Origin: Thermohalobaculum sp963822985 | GTDB lineage: Bacteria; Pseudomonadota; Alphaproteobacteria; Rhodobacterales; Rhodobacteraceae | Length of the DNA stretch: 64,000 nucleotides | Assembly: GCA_963822985.1 (NCBI GenBank) | Contig: CAWGJU010000018.1 | Span: forward strand, 1-64,000 | Reading direction: 5' to 3' | Shown: positions 28,152 through 35,650 of the stretch, one piece after another | How positions within the stretch are numbered: position 1 is the stretch's first letter | Layout of the letters: each line of letters begins with the position of its first letter | Made by a program: the position numbers and the translations under genes | The notes under the pieces: model-generated | Told to the model about the DNA's origin: nothing | Database searches by the model: none | The model's input: the letters and a program-made list of their open reading frames with translations, nothing else

Positions 28152-28448
28152 TGATGCTCGCCGGGATGGATTAACTGGAAGGCGCTCTGCGGGCGCACCT
28201 CTTGGGGTGTAAGACAGAGGCGGTCGCGGTCAGCATGCTGGGCATCATGATCAATCCTCGTCCCCCGTCCCGTCCCTCCTCCTCCGGATCCGCCCAAGCG
28301 GGCACCTGCGGGCCCGGCGAGGAGGTCTGGCCCGAGCAGGCGGAGCTCTCCTGGCGTCCCTGCCCCTGCCGTTCGGCATCTGCCGAGCAGGTACGCAAGG
28401 CCCGAGTGCGTCGACAGCGGCCAATGTGCCCGCCTTGCGGAGCTGGGG

Positions 28449-28667
28449 ATGCGCGACAATGGGCAGCCATTACCGCGGTCGAAGCGGCCCAGGTGCGGGG
28501 CTCAAACCCGCGCAGGTGGGGCCTGCCGAATGCGCGTGGAGCCCGGGAAGCCGCGCTGTCGGGTCCACGGCGGCTTGTCCAGCGGCCCAAAGACGGCCGA
28601 GGGCCGGACCCGGATTGCTGAGGCGCAGCGGCAAAGATGGAAGGCGCGCCAAAGGAGAACCGACTGA
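28449..28667 (+). CDS. Small HGG-motif phage/island protein
   Basis: 72 residues from an ATG with a GGAG site. It contains CGAQTRAGGACRMRV and then CRVHGGLSSGPKTAEGRTRI, a pattern shared by many small phage and plasmid proteins of alphaproteobacteria. Three cysteines and one histidine could bind zinc. Function is not known. It is followed by a broken gene fragment and the IS pile. Confidence 0.65.
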   Translation: MRDNGQPLPRSKRPRCGAQTRAGGACRMRVEPGKPRCRVHGGLSSGPKTAEGRTRIAEAQRQRWKARQRRTD

Positions 28668-28757
28668 CAGAGTCGCCCCGGCTTGGCACCCTCGCGTCCT
28701 ACGCCAAGCAGGCCAATGATAAGACGCTCAAGATCATGGCAAACCGCATCCGGATGC
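28637..28757 (+). pseudogene. Small phage gene truncated by IS630
   Basis: About 40 codons (KENRLTESPRLGTLASYAK, QANDKTLKIMANRIR) resemble the start of small phage proteins with an AxxIRxRAxRRxGEL core. The reading changes to IS630 sequence on the opposite strand at about 28757. It is cut before the conserved core is complete. Confidence 0.45.
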
Positions 28758-29109
28758 GCCGCTTCAGGTCGACCCGCCGCCAGCGCACCACCCCGTCGCG
28801 CTCGGGATCGGGACCGGCTTCCACCCACGCCGCGAGCTCCGCCTTCTGCTCGGGGGTGAGGCGCGGTCGGCGGCCGGGCGATGAACGGTTCGTCAGGCCC
28901 GCCAGCCCTTCGGCATTGTAACGGTGCACCCAGTCGCGCAGCGTCTGCCGGTCCATCCCGCAAGTCTCGGCCGCGCCCTTACGGTCGCTGCCCTCCAGCA
29001 CCAGCGCGATCGCCAGCATCCGCCGCGCCGCGCGCGCATCCTTCGTCTTTCCCGCCGTCGCTCGCATCTGCGCCGGCGTTAGGTCCTTCCGCGTGATCTC
29101 GACCGCCAT
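28757..29109 (-). mobile_element. IS630-family transposase, N-terminal fragment
   Basis: About 118 codons from ATG 29109 encode the helix-turn-helix half of an IS630 transposase: RAARRMLAIALVLEGSDR, GMDRQTLRDWVHRYNAEG, GLAGLTNRSSPGRRPRLT and RRVDLKRRI. The DDE domain is missing: the reading leaves the family after RVDLKRRI and runs into the host gene. A small dyad around 29120-29135 (TGTCCTCAAAGACA) may belong to its terminal repeat. Confidence 0.75.
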
Positions 29110-29125
29110 CCCTGTCTCCCTGTCC

Positions 29126-30055
29126 TCAAAGACAGGGACTCACATTTCCGCCGGCTTGAGAATCCCCCGAGTTCATCTCCATGGGCCGGCCGTCTGACCT
29201 GCGCTGGTGTGCGGTATCCGTGGCGCTGGATGATCCAATTCTCGTTGTAAGTGCGCTGGAAGCCGAGGAGGGCTTGGCGCGCCAGGTCTTCGATGGTCTC
29301 GAACCACCGGACCCAGAGCAGGTTCTCCTTGAGCGTCCTGATGAAGCGCTCGGCGCAGCCGTGCCTTCGGGTGCGCGGACGAAGGCGGGCGAGTTCGTCG
29401 CGCCGAGGAAGCGGAGCTCCTGTTGGAAGTCGCCGCTCATGTACTGGGAGCCATGGTCATGGCGGATGCTCAGCCCCGCGGCGACGCCCTGGCCGATCGC
29501 GCCGAAGCTGTTCCGCACGGCCTGGCGGATCGGCTCGAGGGCCTCAAAGCGGGTGGCGCGGTGGCTGGCGTGGATCCCGACGCACTCGGCCGAGCAGTGA
29601 TCGACCGCGACGAAGACGGCGGCTGACCCCTCGCCGGTCATGACCGTCGTCAGATCGGTGCCCCACATCTCGTCGACCACTCCGGTCGTGATCGTGCCGT
29701 CATGCGCCCGCGGGCCACGTGCGGCGCCAGGGCGCTGATGGGCCAGGAGCGCGTTCTCACGCATCACCCGGAGGACGCGACGCGGGCTGGTCCGAGTGCC
29801 GGAGACACGCAGCCGGGCCCAGACCTTGCGATAGCCTTCGCCGTGAAAGGGGCTCGTCGCCAGCAGCGCCCGGATCTCGGACGCCAGCGCGTCGTCGGGC
29901 ATGGGGCCTTGCGGGCCGGGCCGGCGGCGGGGTGCCTTCGGCAGGTTAACGGCCCGACGGTGGCGCCAGATCGTGGCCCGGCTCAGGCCCCACGTCCGGC
30001 AAACCCGGCCCGGCCCGTAGGCGCGCTTCGCGGAGGGCGAGACCGTCCGGCTCAT
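29126..30055 (-). pseudogene. IS3-family transposase OrfB, frameshifted
   Basis: The rve domain is seen in order: SPFHGEGYRKVWARLR, first Asp in VVDEMWGTDLTTVM, second Asp in LSIRHDHGSQYMSGDFQ. At about 29365-29375 the sense moves to another frame where the catalytic Glu is found in CAERFIRTLKENLLWVRW, continuing to NENWIIQRHGYRTPAQVR. One indel separates the two parts, so the protein as written lacks the third catalytic residue. Confidence 0.72.
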
Positions 30056-30500
30056 CTCCTCGACCTCCGCCGCACAAAAGGGGCGCCGGGGACGCCGGCC
30101 TCCATCCGGTCGATCTTCGCCTCCAGAAGCTCGTTCGCCATGGTCAGGTCGCCGATCTTCTCTCTCATGGCGCGGAGCTGACGGTCCCTGTCGTCCTCGG
30201 CCCGGCTCTTCAGCGACGCCGCGCCCCCTGCCAGAAAGCCGTCCCGCCAGCTGCTCAGATCGGCGGCGGTCACGCCGAGTTCCCGCGACACCAGCTCGAG
30301 ATCTTCACCGCGCAGCAGTCTCAGCACGGCTTCCTGCTTCCTCTGCGCCGACATGCGCCGCTTGCGCGGCGCGGCGGGCGCGTCTCCGCCAGCGTAATGG
30401 GCGCGCTCCGACGCGCCCGCCGTGGCTCTCCATTCGTTCGTCATGGCCCCTCCTAACCTGGGGCCGCTCTCACCAATCGAATGTCTCAAGCAACCGTACA
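29140..30500 (-). mobile_element. Second IS3-family element inserted in an integrase gene
   Basis: orfA and orfB lie on the minus strand. The end near orfA starts TGTACGGTTGCTTGAGAC (read from 30500 inward). A related CGGCTTGAGA stretch near 29150 is the probable other end, which borders directly on the IS630 fragment. The element interrupts a DUF6538 integrase after codon ERLP. Its orfB has one frameshift. No clean target duplication is visible, consistent with later rearrangement. Confidence 0.65.
30052..30444 (-). CDS. IS3-family transposase OrfA
   Basis: 130 residues from ATG 30444. A basic Pro/Arg-rich start is followed by the helix-turn-helix KRKQEAVLRLLRGEDLELV-type pattern (here QRKQEAVLRLLRGEDLEL, VTAADLSSWRDGFLAGG) and a coiled coil (MREKIGDLTMANELLEAKID). 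The stop overlaps the orfB ATG (ATGA), so translation may be coupled rather than slipped. The open frame continues upstream into the integrase fragment, which is not part of this protein. Confidence 0.75.
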   Translation of the reverse strand: MTNEWRATAGASERAHYAGGDAPAAPRKRRMSAQRKQEAVLRLLRGEDLELVSRELGVTAADLSSWRDGFLAGGAASLKSRAEDDRDRQLRAMREKIGDLTMANELLEAKIDRMEAGVPGAPFVRRRSRR

Positions 30501-30867
30501 CCGGGGGAAGGCGCTCAAGGCGGACGAGGATATCATTGAGCGGATCCGTCAGCAGCTGGTCGATCCGCCTGTAGGGCAGGTTCGCATCATCAAGTAGCTT
30601 CTTGGCGCCTTCGTAGGCCTCTCGCGAGCCCGGTCCCGCGCCCCCGAGGAGCAGCGCCTCCCACCGACGCTCAAGCGCCCGGCGCTCCGTCGCGTAGCGG
30701 GCCTTCGCCTCCCTGAGACTGTCCGTTCCGAGAGTTCTGTTGATCTCCCTCAGAGGTTCGACGACATGAAAGCGAACTGGCACCCTGAACCGCATGAAAT
30801 AGGCATTGCCGCGGATCTCGATGCCCGGCGCGACCATGCCGCATTTTTCGACGCCTCTCTTGCCCAT
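30501..30867 (-). pseudogene. DUF6538 tyrosine integrase, N-terminal fragment
   Basis: About 120 codons (IEIRGNAYFMRFRVPVRF, INRTLGTDSLREAKARYA, LLDDANLPYRRIDQLL) match the DUF6538 arm-binding region that precedes the core of many phage integrases. The reading is cut at 30500 by the IS3 element and no catalytic domain is found on the far side. This is a second, dead integrase in the island and suggests two elements were stacked here. Confidence 0.65.
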
Positions 30868-31059
30868 GATCCGCCGCCTGAACTGCCCCACAATCTGCCC
30901 CACCTTCGGGGCGCAGGCAGGAACTGGTGTCGTTCTAAGCGGCGCGGAAATGCGGACTAAAACAGATGTTTATGCTGATGGGCTTGGCCCGGCGCCGCAG
31001 GGGAAATATTCCCTTCACCGGCACCAATATCAGGCTTGGTCTCGGCTTCGAGCTTGTTC

Positions 31060-31345
31060 ACGTGGTCTTTGACCGCGCCCAGACGATCGCCTCCTGCCGG
31101 ATCCACGACAGCGGCATGTGCAGCGCCACCGGGCCGACCGCCTCGTCGCTGACGATCACCGCCGGAAAAGCGCGCCCAGTCCACCTCGGCCTGCGCCCCG
31201 GGCGGCGTCTCGACCCGGCGCCGCGCCCGGACCGCCGGCGCCGGATAGATGCGCCGCCCGTGCCGCTGCCCAGTATTGCTGCACGGGAACGCGGGCTGCC
31301 GTCATAGCCATGCTCTCGCCGCAACCAGTCGTGCAGCGCCGCCGG
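31060..31345 (-). mobile_element. IS21 istA remnant, several frameshifts
   Basis: Pieces of IstA are spread over three minus-strand frames: LRREHGYDGSPRS near 31310, VDWARFSG near 31180, and VGPVALHMPLSWIRQEAIVWA near 31090-31140. The order matches the N-terminal half of an IS21 transposase. It is more decayed than the two IS3 copies. It may be related to the scrap at 4352, but the two cover different parts of IstA. No further gene is seen up to 31748. Confidence 0.6.
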
Positions 31346-31748
31346 GTTGACGCCTGACCATCCTGTTGCGCGCGCGACTGCTCGATCGCTGTCGCGAACG
31401 TCGCCGCCTTCGGCTGCTGATGCGCCCGTCGGTCGACGGCCCCGGCCGCCATCCGCCTGGGATGATACCGCACTGCGTCTGGGCGGTACAAATCCACGAC
31501 CCTGGCGACGCGATGGTGTTGCGCCGTCCGGGGCGCCCCGACGGAGCGATCGAGACGAGGGCGACGACCGAGAGAACGCTTCGGTTCGATCCGCCGGGAC
31601 TGGGGGTAGAGGTCGGCGCGCTGTTTGCGCGGGTCTGAATCATGAACCCGGCGCGAACGGGTGAACGGACCCTTATCCCGGCGCTGCAGCAGTAAATGAG
31701 ATGTTAATGTAAGCCGCTGGTATTAAGCGATTTTTTCCGAAAAAGCCG
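31346..31748. other. Spacer with no recognisable gene
   Basis: About 400 bases with open frames on both strands whose translations are Arg/Pro/Ser-rich and match nothing I know. The last 70 bases are noticeably AT-richer (runs of T and A around 31730-31745) than the surroundings, as expected upstream of a strong promoter. Confidence 0.4.
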
Positions 31749-31777
31749 TTGACTCTGCGAGCGCTCCTCGCTATCTC
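31749..31777 (+). promoter_or_regulatory. Sigma-70-like promoter upstream of GTA cluster
   Basis: TTGACT at 31749-31754 and TATCTC at 31772-31777 are separated by exactly 17 bases, and an AT-rich tract lies just upstream. Transcription would start near 31783-31785. A terminator follows only about 75 bases later, so this promoter either makes a small RNA or feeds a leader that must be read through to reach g1. Confidence 0.5.
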
Positions 31778-31782
31778 TTTCA

Positions 31783-31857
31783 GCACGCTACCAAAAGTGG
31801 CGGCGGACCCGTGCGGTGGGTCCTGGGCGGGGCTGGCCGGGGGGCCGGCCCTTTTTC
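31783..31857 (+). ncRNA. Candidate small RNA or attenuated GTA leader
   Basis: Between the promoter and the terminator the transcript would hold a perfect 6-bp stem with a 7-base loop (GGACCC-GTGCGGT-GGGTCC, 31805-31823) directly followed by the terminator stem. There is no plausible short ORF. The length of about 75 nt is normal for a bacterial sRNA. It does not match tRNA, 6S or a riboswitch class I know. An attenuator role for the GTA genes, whose first start is 84 nt downstream, is an inference from position. Confidence 0.45.
31830..31856 (+). terminator. Rho-independent terminator before GTA g1
   Basis: GGGCTGGCC (31830-31838) pairs with GGCCGGCCC (31843-31851) over nine base pairs including one G-U, with a 4-base loop, and is followed at once by five T residues. 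This is a strong intrinsic terminator on the plus strand. Confidence 0.75.
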
Positions 31858-31940
31858 GTAACAGGGTCGCCGGTGCGGGTTCGGGGCTTCGGCCACGTCC
31901 GGTGGCGCCCGCGATCCGCAATCCGAAAGGCGCTTGGCCT

Positions 31941-32288
31941 GTGAGAACGACGATCGACGCAAAGGTCGGTCGGCGGGGGGGCGCGTACTCGGTCGAGGAA
32001 TTGGAAAATGTCCTCAATCGTGCGCGAAAGCTTCTCGCCGATCTGTCTGCCGTGCTGGAACTCGAGATTGATCGATTGTTCGGGATCGAGTTCGACGAGA
32101 ACGACACCGAACGTGAAAAGCAGATCAAGACGTTGATCGGTCAGGCCCAGCGCGCCTGGCAGACGGTTCTCGATCTGGAAGCGAAGTACGGGCTGTCACC
32201 CTATGACAACCGAACCGAGCTGGACCTGGAGGCGGCGCGTGCCGAAATCCTCGAACGACTTGGCCGGCTCACTCGCGCGGCTGCCTGA
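31941..32288 (+). CDS. GTA small terminase-like protein (g1)
   Basis: 115 residues from GTG 31941. It is a helical, charged protein: YSVEELENVLNRARKLLADL, IDRLFGIEFDENDTEREK and KTLIGQAQRAWQTVLDLEAK. Position immediately upstream of, and overlapping by 50 bases with, the large terminase matches g1 (TerS) of the Rhodobacter capsulatus GTA. In GTAs TerS lacks a specific pac-site DNA-binding domain, which agrees with the absence of a helix-turn-helix here. Assignment rests on position and length more than on sequence. Confidence 0.65.
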   Translation: MRTTIDAKVGRRGGAYSVEELENVLNRARKLLADLSAVLELEIDRLFGIEFDENDTEREKQIKTLIGQAQRAWQTVLDLEAKYGLSPYDNRTELDLEAARAEILERLGRLTRAAA

Positions 32289-33585
32289 GGGCGAGCGGCG
32301 GGCGCTTGTCGAGGGCCTTTCGGAAAGCGCCATCGCTGCGATGCCTTGGCTTTGGGACATCTGGGCCAACCCGCTGCACCAAAGACCGCCGAGCGGTAAG
32401 TGGACGACCTGGGTAATTCTGGGTGGACGCGGCGCGGGCAAGACCCGAGCCGGCGCCGAGTGGATCCGGTCGCGCGTCGAGGGCAGTACGCCCTTGGCGC
32501 GCGGCGCCGCGCGACGGGTCGCCCTGGTCGGCGAGACGCTGGAGCAGGCGCGCGGCGTCATGGTCGAGGGGGAGAGCGGGCTGTTGGCCTGCTCGCCGCC
32601 CGACCGGCGGCCGAAGCTGATCGCCAGCCAGCACAAGCTGGTCTGGCCAAACGGGGCCGAGGCGGCCATCGTCTCGGCGACGAGCTACGAGGCCCTGCGC
32701 GGGCCGCAGTTCGACACGGCCTGGTCCGACGAGCTGGGAAAATGGCGGCGCGCCCGCGAGGCCTGGGACATGCTGCAGTTCACGCTGCGGCTGGGCAATG
32801 ACCCGCGCCAGCTGGTGACGACGACGCCGCGCGACAACCCGGTGCTGGTCGAGATCTTGGGCCAGAACGGCACCGTCGTCAGCCACGCCTCGACCGAGGC
32901 GAACCGGGCCAACCTGGCGCCAGGCTTCATCGAGCGGATGGAGGCGCGCTATGGCGGCACCTGGCTGGGGCGCCAGGAGCTGGATGGCGAGCTGATCCGC
33001 GAGCGGCAGGGTGCGCTCTGGACGCGCGATATGATCGATGCGGGCCGGGCGCCGGCGCCCGGGAGCCTGACGCGGGTCGTGGTGGCGGTGGACCCGCCGG
33101 TCTCGACCGGGACGGGCGCGGACGAATGCGGGATCGTGGTCGCGGGCGTCAAGGCCGAGGGGCGGCCGCGCGACTGGCAGGCCTGGGTGCTGGCCGATCT
33201 GAGCTGTCAGGGGCGAAGCCCGCAGGGCTGGGCCGAGATCGCGGCGGGTGCCTATGAGCAGTTCAAGGCCGACCGGCTGGTGGCCGAGGTCAACCAGGGC
33301 GGCGCGCTGGTCGAGGCGGTGATGCGGACGGTGGCGCCGCAGATCGCCTATCGGCCGGTGCACGCGCGGATCGGCAAGCGGTTGCGGGCCGAGCCCGTGG
33401 CGGCGCTCTACGAGCAGGGGCGCGTGCACCATGCCGAGCCCTTTTCGGCACTGGAGGACCAGATGTGCGGCTTTGTCGCCGGGCAAGGGGCGAGCCCGGA
33501 CAGGCTGGATGCGCTGGTCTGGGCGCTGACGGATTTGGTGCTGGAGGCGCCTGACGGGATGGGGCCGCGGGTGCGATTGCTCTGA
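32239..33585 (+). CDS. GTA large terminase (g2)
   Basis: 448 residues. The packaging ATPase-nuclease has Walker A GGRGAGKT near residues 62-69, a Walker-B-like region near FDTAWSDELGKW, a coupling motif LVTTTPRDNP and the C-terminal nuclease start VVVAVDPPVSTG with an Asp. GTG 32239 inside g1 was chosen because the upstream codons are low-complexity. It would drive headful packaging of host DNA into GTA capsids. Length and motifs are intact. Confidence 0.9.
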   Translation: MPKSSNDLAGSLARLPEGERRALVEGLSESAIAAMPWLWDIWANPLHQRPPSGKWTTWVILGGRGAGKTRAGAEWIRSRVEGSTPLARGAARRVALVGETLEQARGVMVEGESGLLACSPPDRRPKLIASQHKLVWPNGAEAAIVSATSYEALRGPQFDTAWSDELGKWRRAREAWDMLQFTLRLGNDPRQLVTTTPRDNPVLVEILGQNGTVVSHASTEANRANLAPGFIERMEARYGGTWLGRQELDGELIRERQGALWTRDMIDAGRAPAPGSLTRVVVAVDPPVSTGTGADECGIVVAGVKAEGRPRDWQAWVLADLSCQGRSPQGWAEIAAGAYEQFKADRLVAEVNQGGALVEAVMRTVAPQIAYRPVHARIGKRLRAEPVAALYEQGRVHHAEPFSALEDQMCGFVAGQGASPDRLDALVWALTDLVLEAPDGMGPRVRLL

Positions 33586-33621
33586 GCCTGCTGGATCGGC
33601 CGTTTCGGCGCCGAGACGATA

Positions 33622-33637
33622 TGCGTGCGAGCACGCA
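33622..33637. repeat. Palindromic repeat family 1, copy a
   Basis: TGCGTGC and GCACGCA flank GA in the gap between g2 and g3. The sequence is a diverged copy of the GGGTGGGTGC-NN-GCACCCACCC palindromes found at 39744, 42529, 42575 and 55177. Confidence 0.5.
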
Positions 33638-33759
33638 CCCCATGGCGGATGGGCGGGGCCTCTACCCTAAGAACGCGGCCAGGCATGGCGGGTGCGGGCA
33701 CCCAGCCTACGGCGCTGCGGCCCATGCGGCCGCGCGCGGCCAGTCACATGGAGACAGAA

Positions 33760-34929
33760 ATGGCATTTCGACTGTTCCGCCGGGCCGAGCGGCCGGCCGA
33801 GGCGAAGGCGTCGGCCGCGGCGCCGCTGATGGCGCTGCAATCGATGGGGTACAGCGCAGGCCGCGCTGTCTGGTCGCCGCGCGACCAGGTGAGCCTGGCG
33901 CGCAACGGCTATGAGCGCAACGTCATCGGCTTTCGCGCCGTGCGCATGGTGGCGGAGGCCGCGGCCACGATCCCGCTGACGCTGCGCGATTGCGGCGATC
34001 GGATGGGCGAGCACCCCGTGCTGCGGCTGCTCGCCCGGCCGAACCCGGGCCAGGACGGGCGGAGCTTTCTCGAGACGGTCTATGGGCAGCTGCAGCTGGC
34101 CGGCAACGCCTATGTCGAGGGCGTGGCGCGGGACGCGCGGGGCTGGCCGCGCGAGCTGCATGCGCTGCGCCCCGACCGGATGCGGGTGGTGCCGGGGCCG
34201 GATGGCTGGCCAATGGCCTATGAGTACGTGGTGGGCGGCGCGAAGCATCGCTGGTCGATGGAAGGCGGCGAAAAGCCGATCCTGCATCTGAAGGCCTTCC
34301 ATCCTCTGGACGACCATTACGGCATGAGCCCGCTGGAGGCGGCGGCCTCGGCGGTCGACATCCACAACGCGGCGGCCGCCTGGGCGAAGGCGCTGCTGGA
34401 CAATGCGGCGCGTCCTTCCGGCGCGATCGTCTTCGCCGGCAAGGACGGAGCCTCGCTGCCGGAGGACGCCTATCAGCGGCTGCTGCGCGAGATCGAGGAG
34501 AACCACGCGGGGGCGCGCAATGCGGGCCGGCCGATGCTGCTCGACGGCGGGCTCGACTGGAAGCCGATGGGCTATAGCCCGGCCGATATGGAGTTCCTGG
34601 AGACGCGCAACGCCGCGGCGCGCGAGATCGCGCTGGCCTTCGGCGTGCCGCCGCAGCTGCTCGGGCTGCCGGGGGACAACACCTATTCGAACTACCAGGA
34701 GGCGAACCGGGCGTTCTTCCGCCAGACGGTGCTGCCCCTGGTGCGCAAGACCGCGGCGGCGTTGGCCGGGTGGCTGGCGGCCGATGGCGGGCTGGCGATC
34801 GAGCCGGACCTCGACGCCGTGCCGGCGCTGGCGGCCGAGCGGGATGCGCTGTGGAAGCGCGTGACGGAGGCCGATTTCCTGGACGAGGCGGAGAAGCGGG
34901 CGCTGCTGGGGCTTGGGCCGCGGGCGTAG
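33760..34929 (+). CDS. GTA portal protein (g3)
   Basis: 389 residues, HK97-type portal. Typical segments are VWSPRDQVSLARNGYERNVI, GNAYVEGVARDARGWP, HPLDDHYGMSPLEAAASAVD, and GVPPQLLGLPGDNTYSNYQE, the last being the most diagnostic. ATG 33760 follows a GGAGA site; an in-frame ATG 12 bases earlier is possible. The portal forms the dodecameric DNA entry ring at one capsid vertex and docks the terminase. Confidence 0.92.
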   Translation: MAFRLFRRAERPAEAKASAAAPLMALQSMGYSAGRAVWSPRDQVSLARNGYERNVIGFRAVRMVAEAAATIPLTLRDCGDRMGEHPVLRLLARPNPGQDGRSFLETVYGQLQLAGNAYVEGVARDARGWPRELHALRPDRMRVVPGPDGWPMAYEYVVGGAKHRWSMEGGEKPILHLKAFHPLDDHYGMSPLEAAASAVDIHNAAAAWAKALLDNAARPSGAIVFAGKDGASLPEDAYQRLLREIEENHAGARNAGRPMLLDGGLDWKPMGYSPADMEFLETRNAAAREIALAFGVPPQLLGLPGDNTYSNYQEANRAFFRQTVLPLVRKTAAALAGWLAADGGLAIEPDLDAVPALAAERDALWKRVTEADFLDEAEKRALLGLGPRA

Positions 34930-34944
34930 GCGCGGGCGCGTTCC

Positions 34945-34990
34945 CCCCCTCCCCATCCCTCCCCACAGGGGGGGGAGGGAGACGCCCGGC
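34945..34990. repeat. Palindromic repeat family 2, copy a
   Basis: In the g3-g4 gap a C-rich arm (CCCCCCTCCCCATCCCT) faces a G-rich arm (GGGGGGGAGGGAG), ending in CGCCCGGC. A nearly identical unit lies at 60382-60430 inside the start of sco1. The arms can pair as a hairpin. Confidence 0.65.
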
Positions 34991-35049
34991 GGCTCCGTGG
35001 CGCCCGACATTGGCCGGCGGTGGCCGGCAGAGGCGATTGAGAGGCATTC

Positions 35050-35613
35050 ATGATTTTCGAACCGGTCGGGCCGCACGGGCTCGAAGTGAAGTTCACCGCG
35101 TTGGCGGCGCTGAGCGAGGGGGGCCAAGCCGGGCGCATCAAGGGCTATGCTTCGCGCTTCAACGAGCCCGACCGGTCGGGCGACGTGGTGGCGCCGGGCG
35201 CCTTTGGCGCGGCGCTCGAGCGGCTGCGGACCGAGGGCCGCAGCGTCAAGTTCCTTTGGCAGCACGATCCCGCCAGGCCGATCGGCGTCTGGAGCCAGGT
35301 GATCGAGAACGCCACGGGCCTCTGGGTGTCGGGCGGGCTGCTGACCGATCTCCAGCTCGGGCGCGAGGCGGCGATCCTGATCAAGGCGGGCGCCGTCGAC
35401 GGGCTGTCGATCGGCTACCGTGTGGTGCGCTCGGCGCCTAACCGCGAGACCGGCGGGCGGACCCTTCTGGAGATCGATCTTTGGGAGGTGTCGCTGGTCA
35501 CCTTCCCGATGCTGCCGACGGCGCGGGCGCATGTCGAGCGCCCCCAGCGCCCCGTGTCGGTCGACGACGACATCGCCTCGGCACTGGCCGTGGCGCTGAC
35601 GGGGACGCTGTGA
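35050..35613 (+). CDS. GTA prohead protease (g4)
   Basis: 187 residues. HK97 prohead protease family (U35): GRIKGYASRFNEPDRSGD at the start, VKFLWQHDPARPIGVW with the catalytic His near residue 75, and GLSIGYRVV with the catalytic Ser near 120. LWEVSLVTFPMLPTAR follows. It trims the scaffold part of the capsid protein encoded next. The gene is intact. A 120-base gap with a repeat separates it from g3, whereas R. capsulatus has a small extra ORF (g3.5) here. Confidence 0.92.
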   Translation: MIFEPVGPHGLEVKFTALAALSEGGQAGRIKGYASRFNEPDRSGDVVAPGAFGAALERLRTEGRSVKFLWQHDPARPIGVWSQVIENATGLWVSGGLLTDLQLGREAAILIKAGAVDGLSIGYRVVRSAPNRETGGRTLLEIDLWEVSLVTFPMLPTARAHVERPQRPVSVDDDIASALAVALTGTL

Positions 35614-35650
35614 GCGCCCAAATCTGCAACCGAGGCAAGGGTATATCGAA

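Noticed and set aside
28202..28448. Possible ORF between the primase and the HGG-motif gene
   Set aside because: Translation is low-complexity Ser/Pro/Arg in all frames, with no ribosome site or family resemblance.
31700..31735. CtrA-type TTAA-N7-TTAA site upstream of the GTA
   Set aside because: Two TTAA elements are present but 15 bases apart, not 7.
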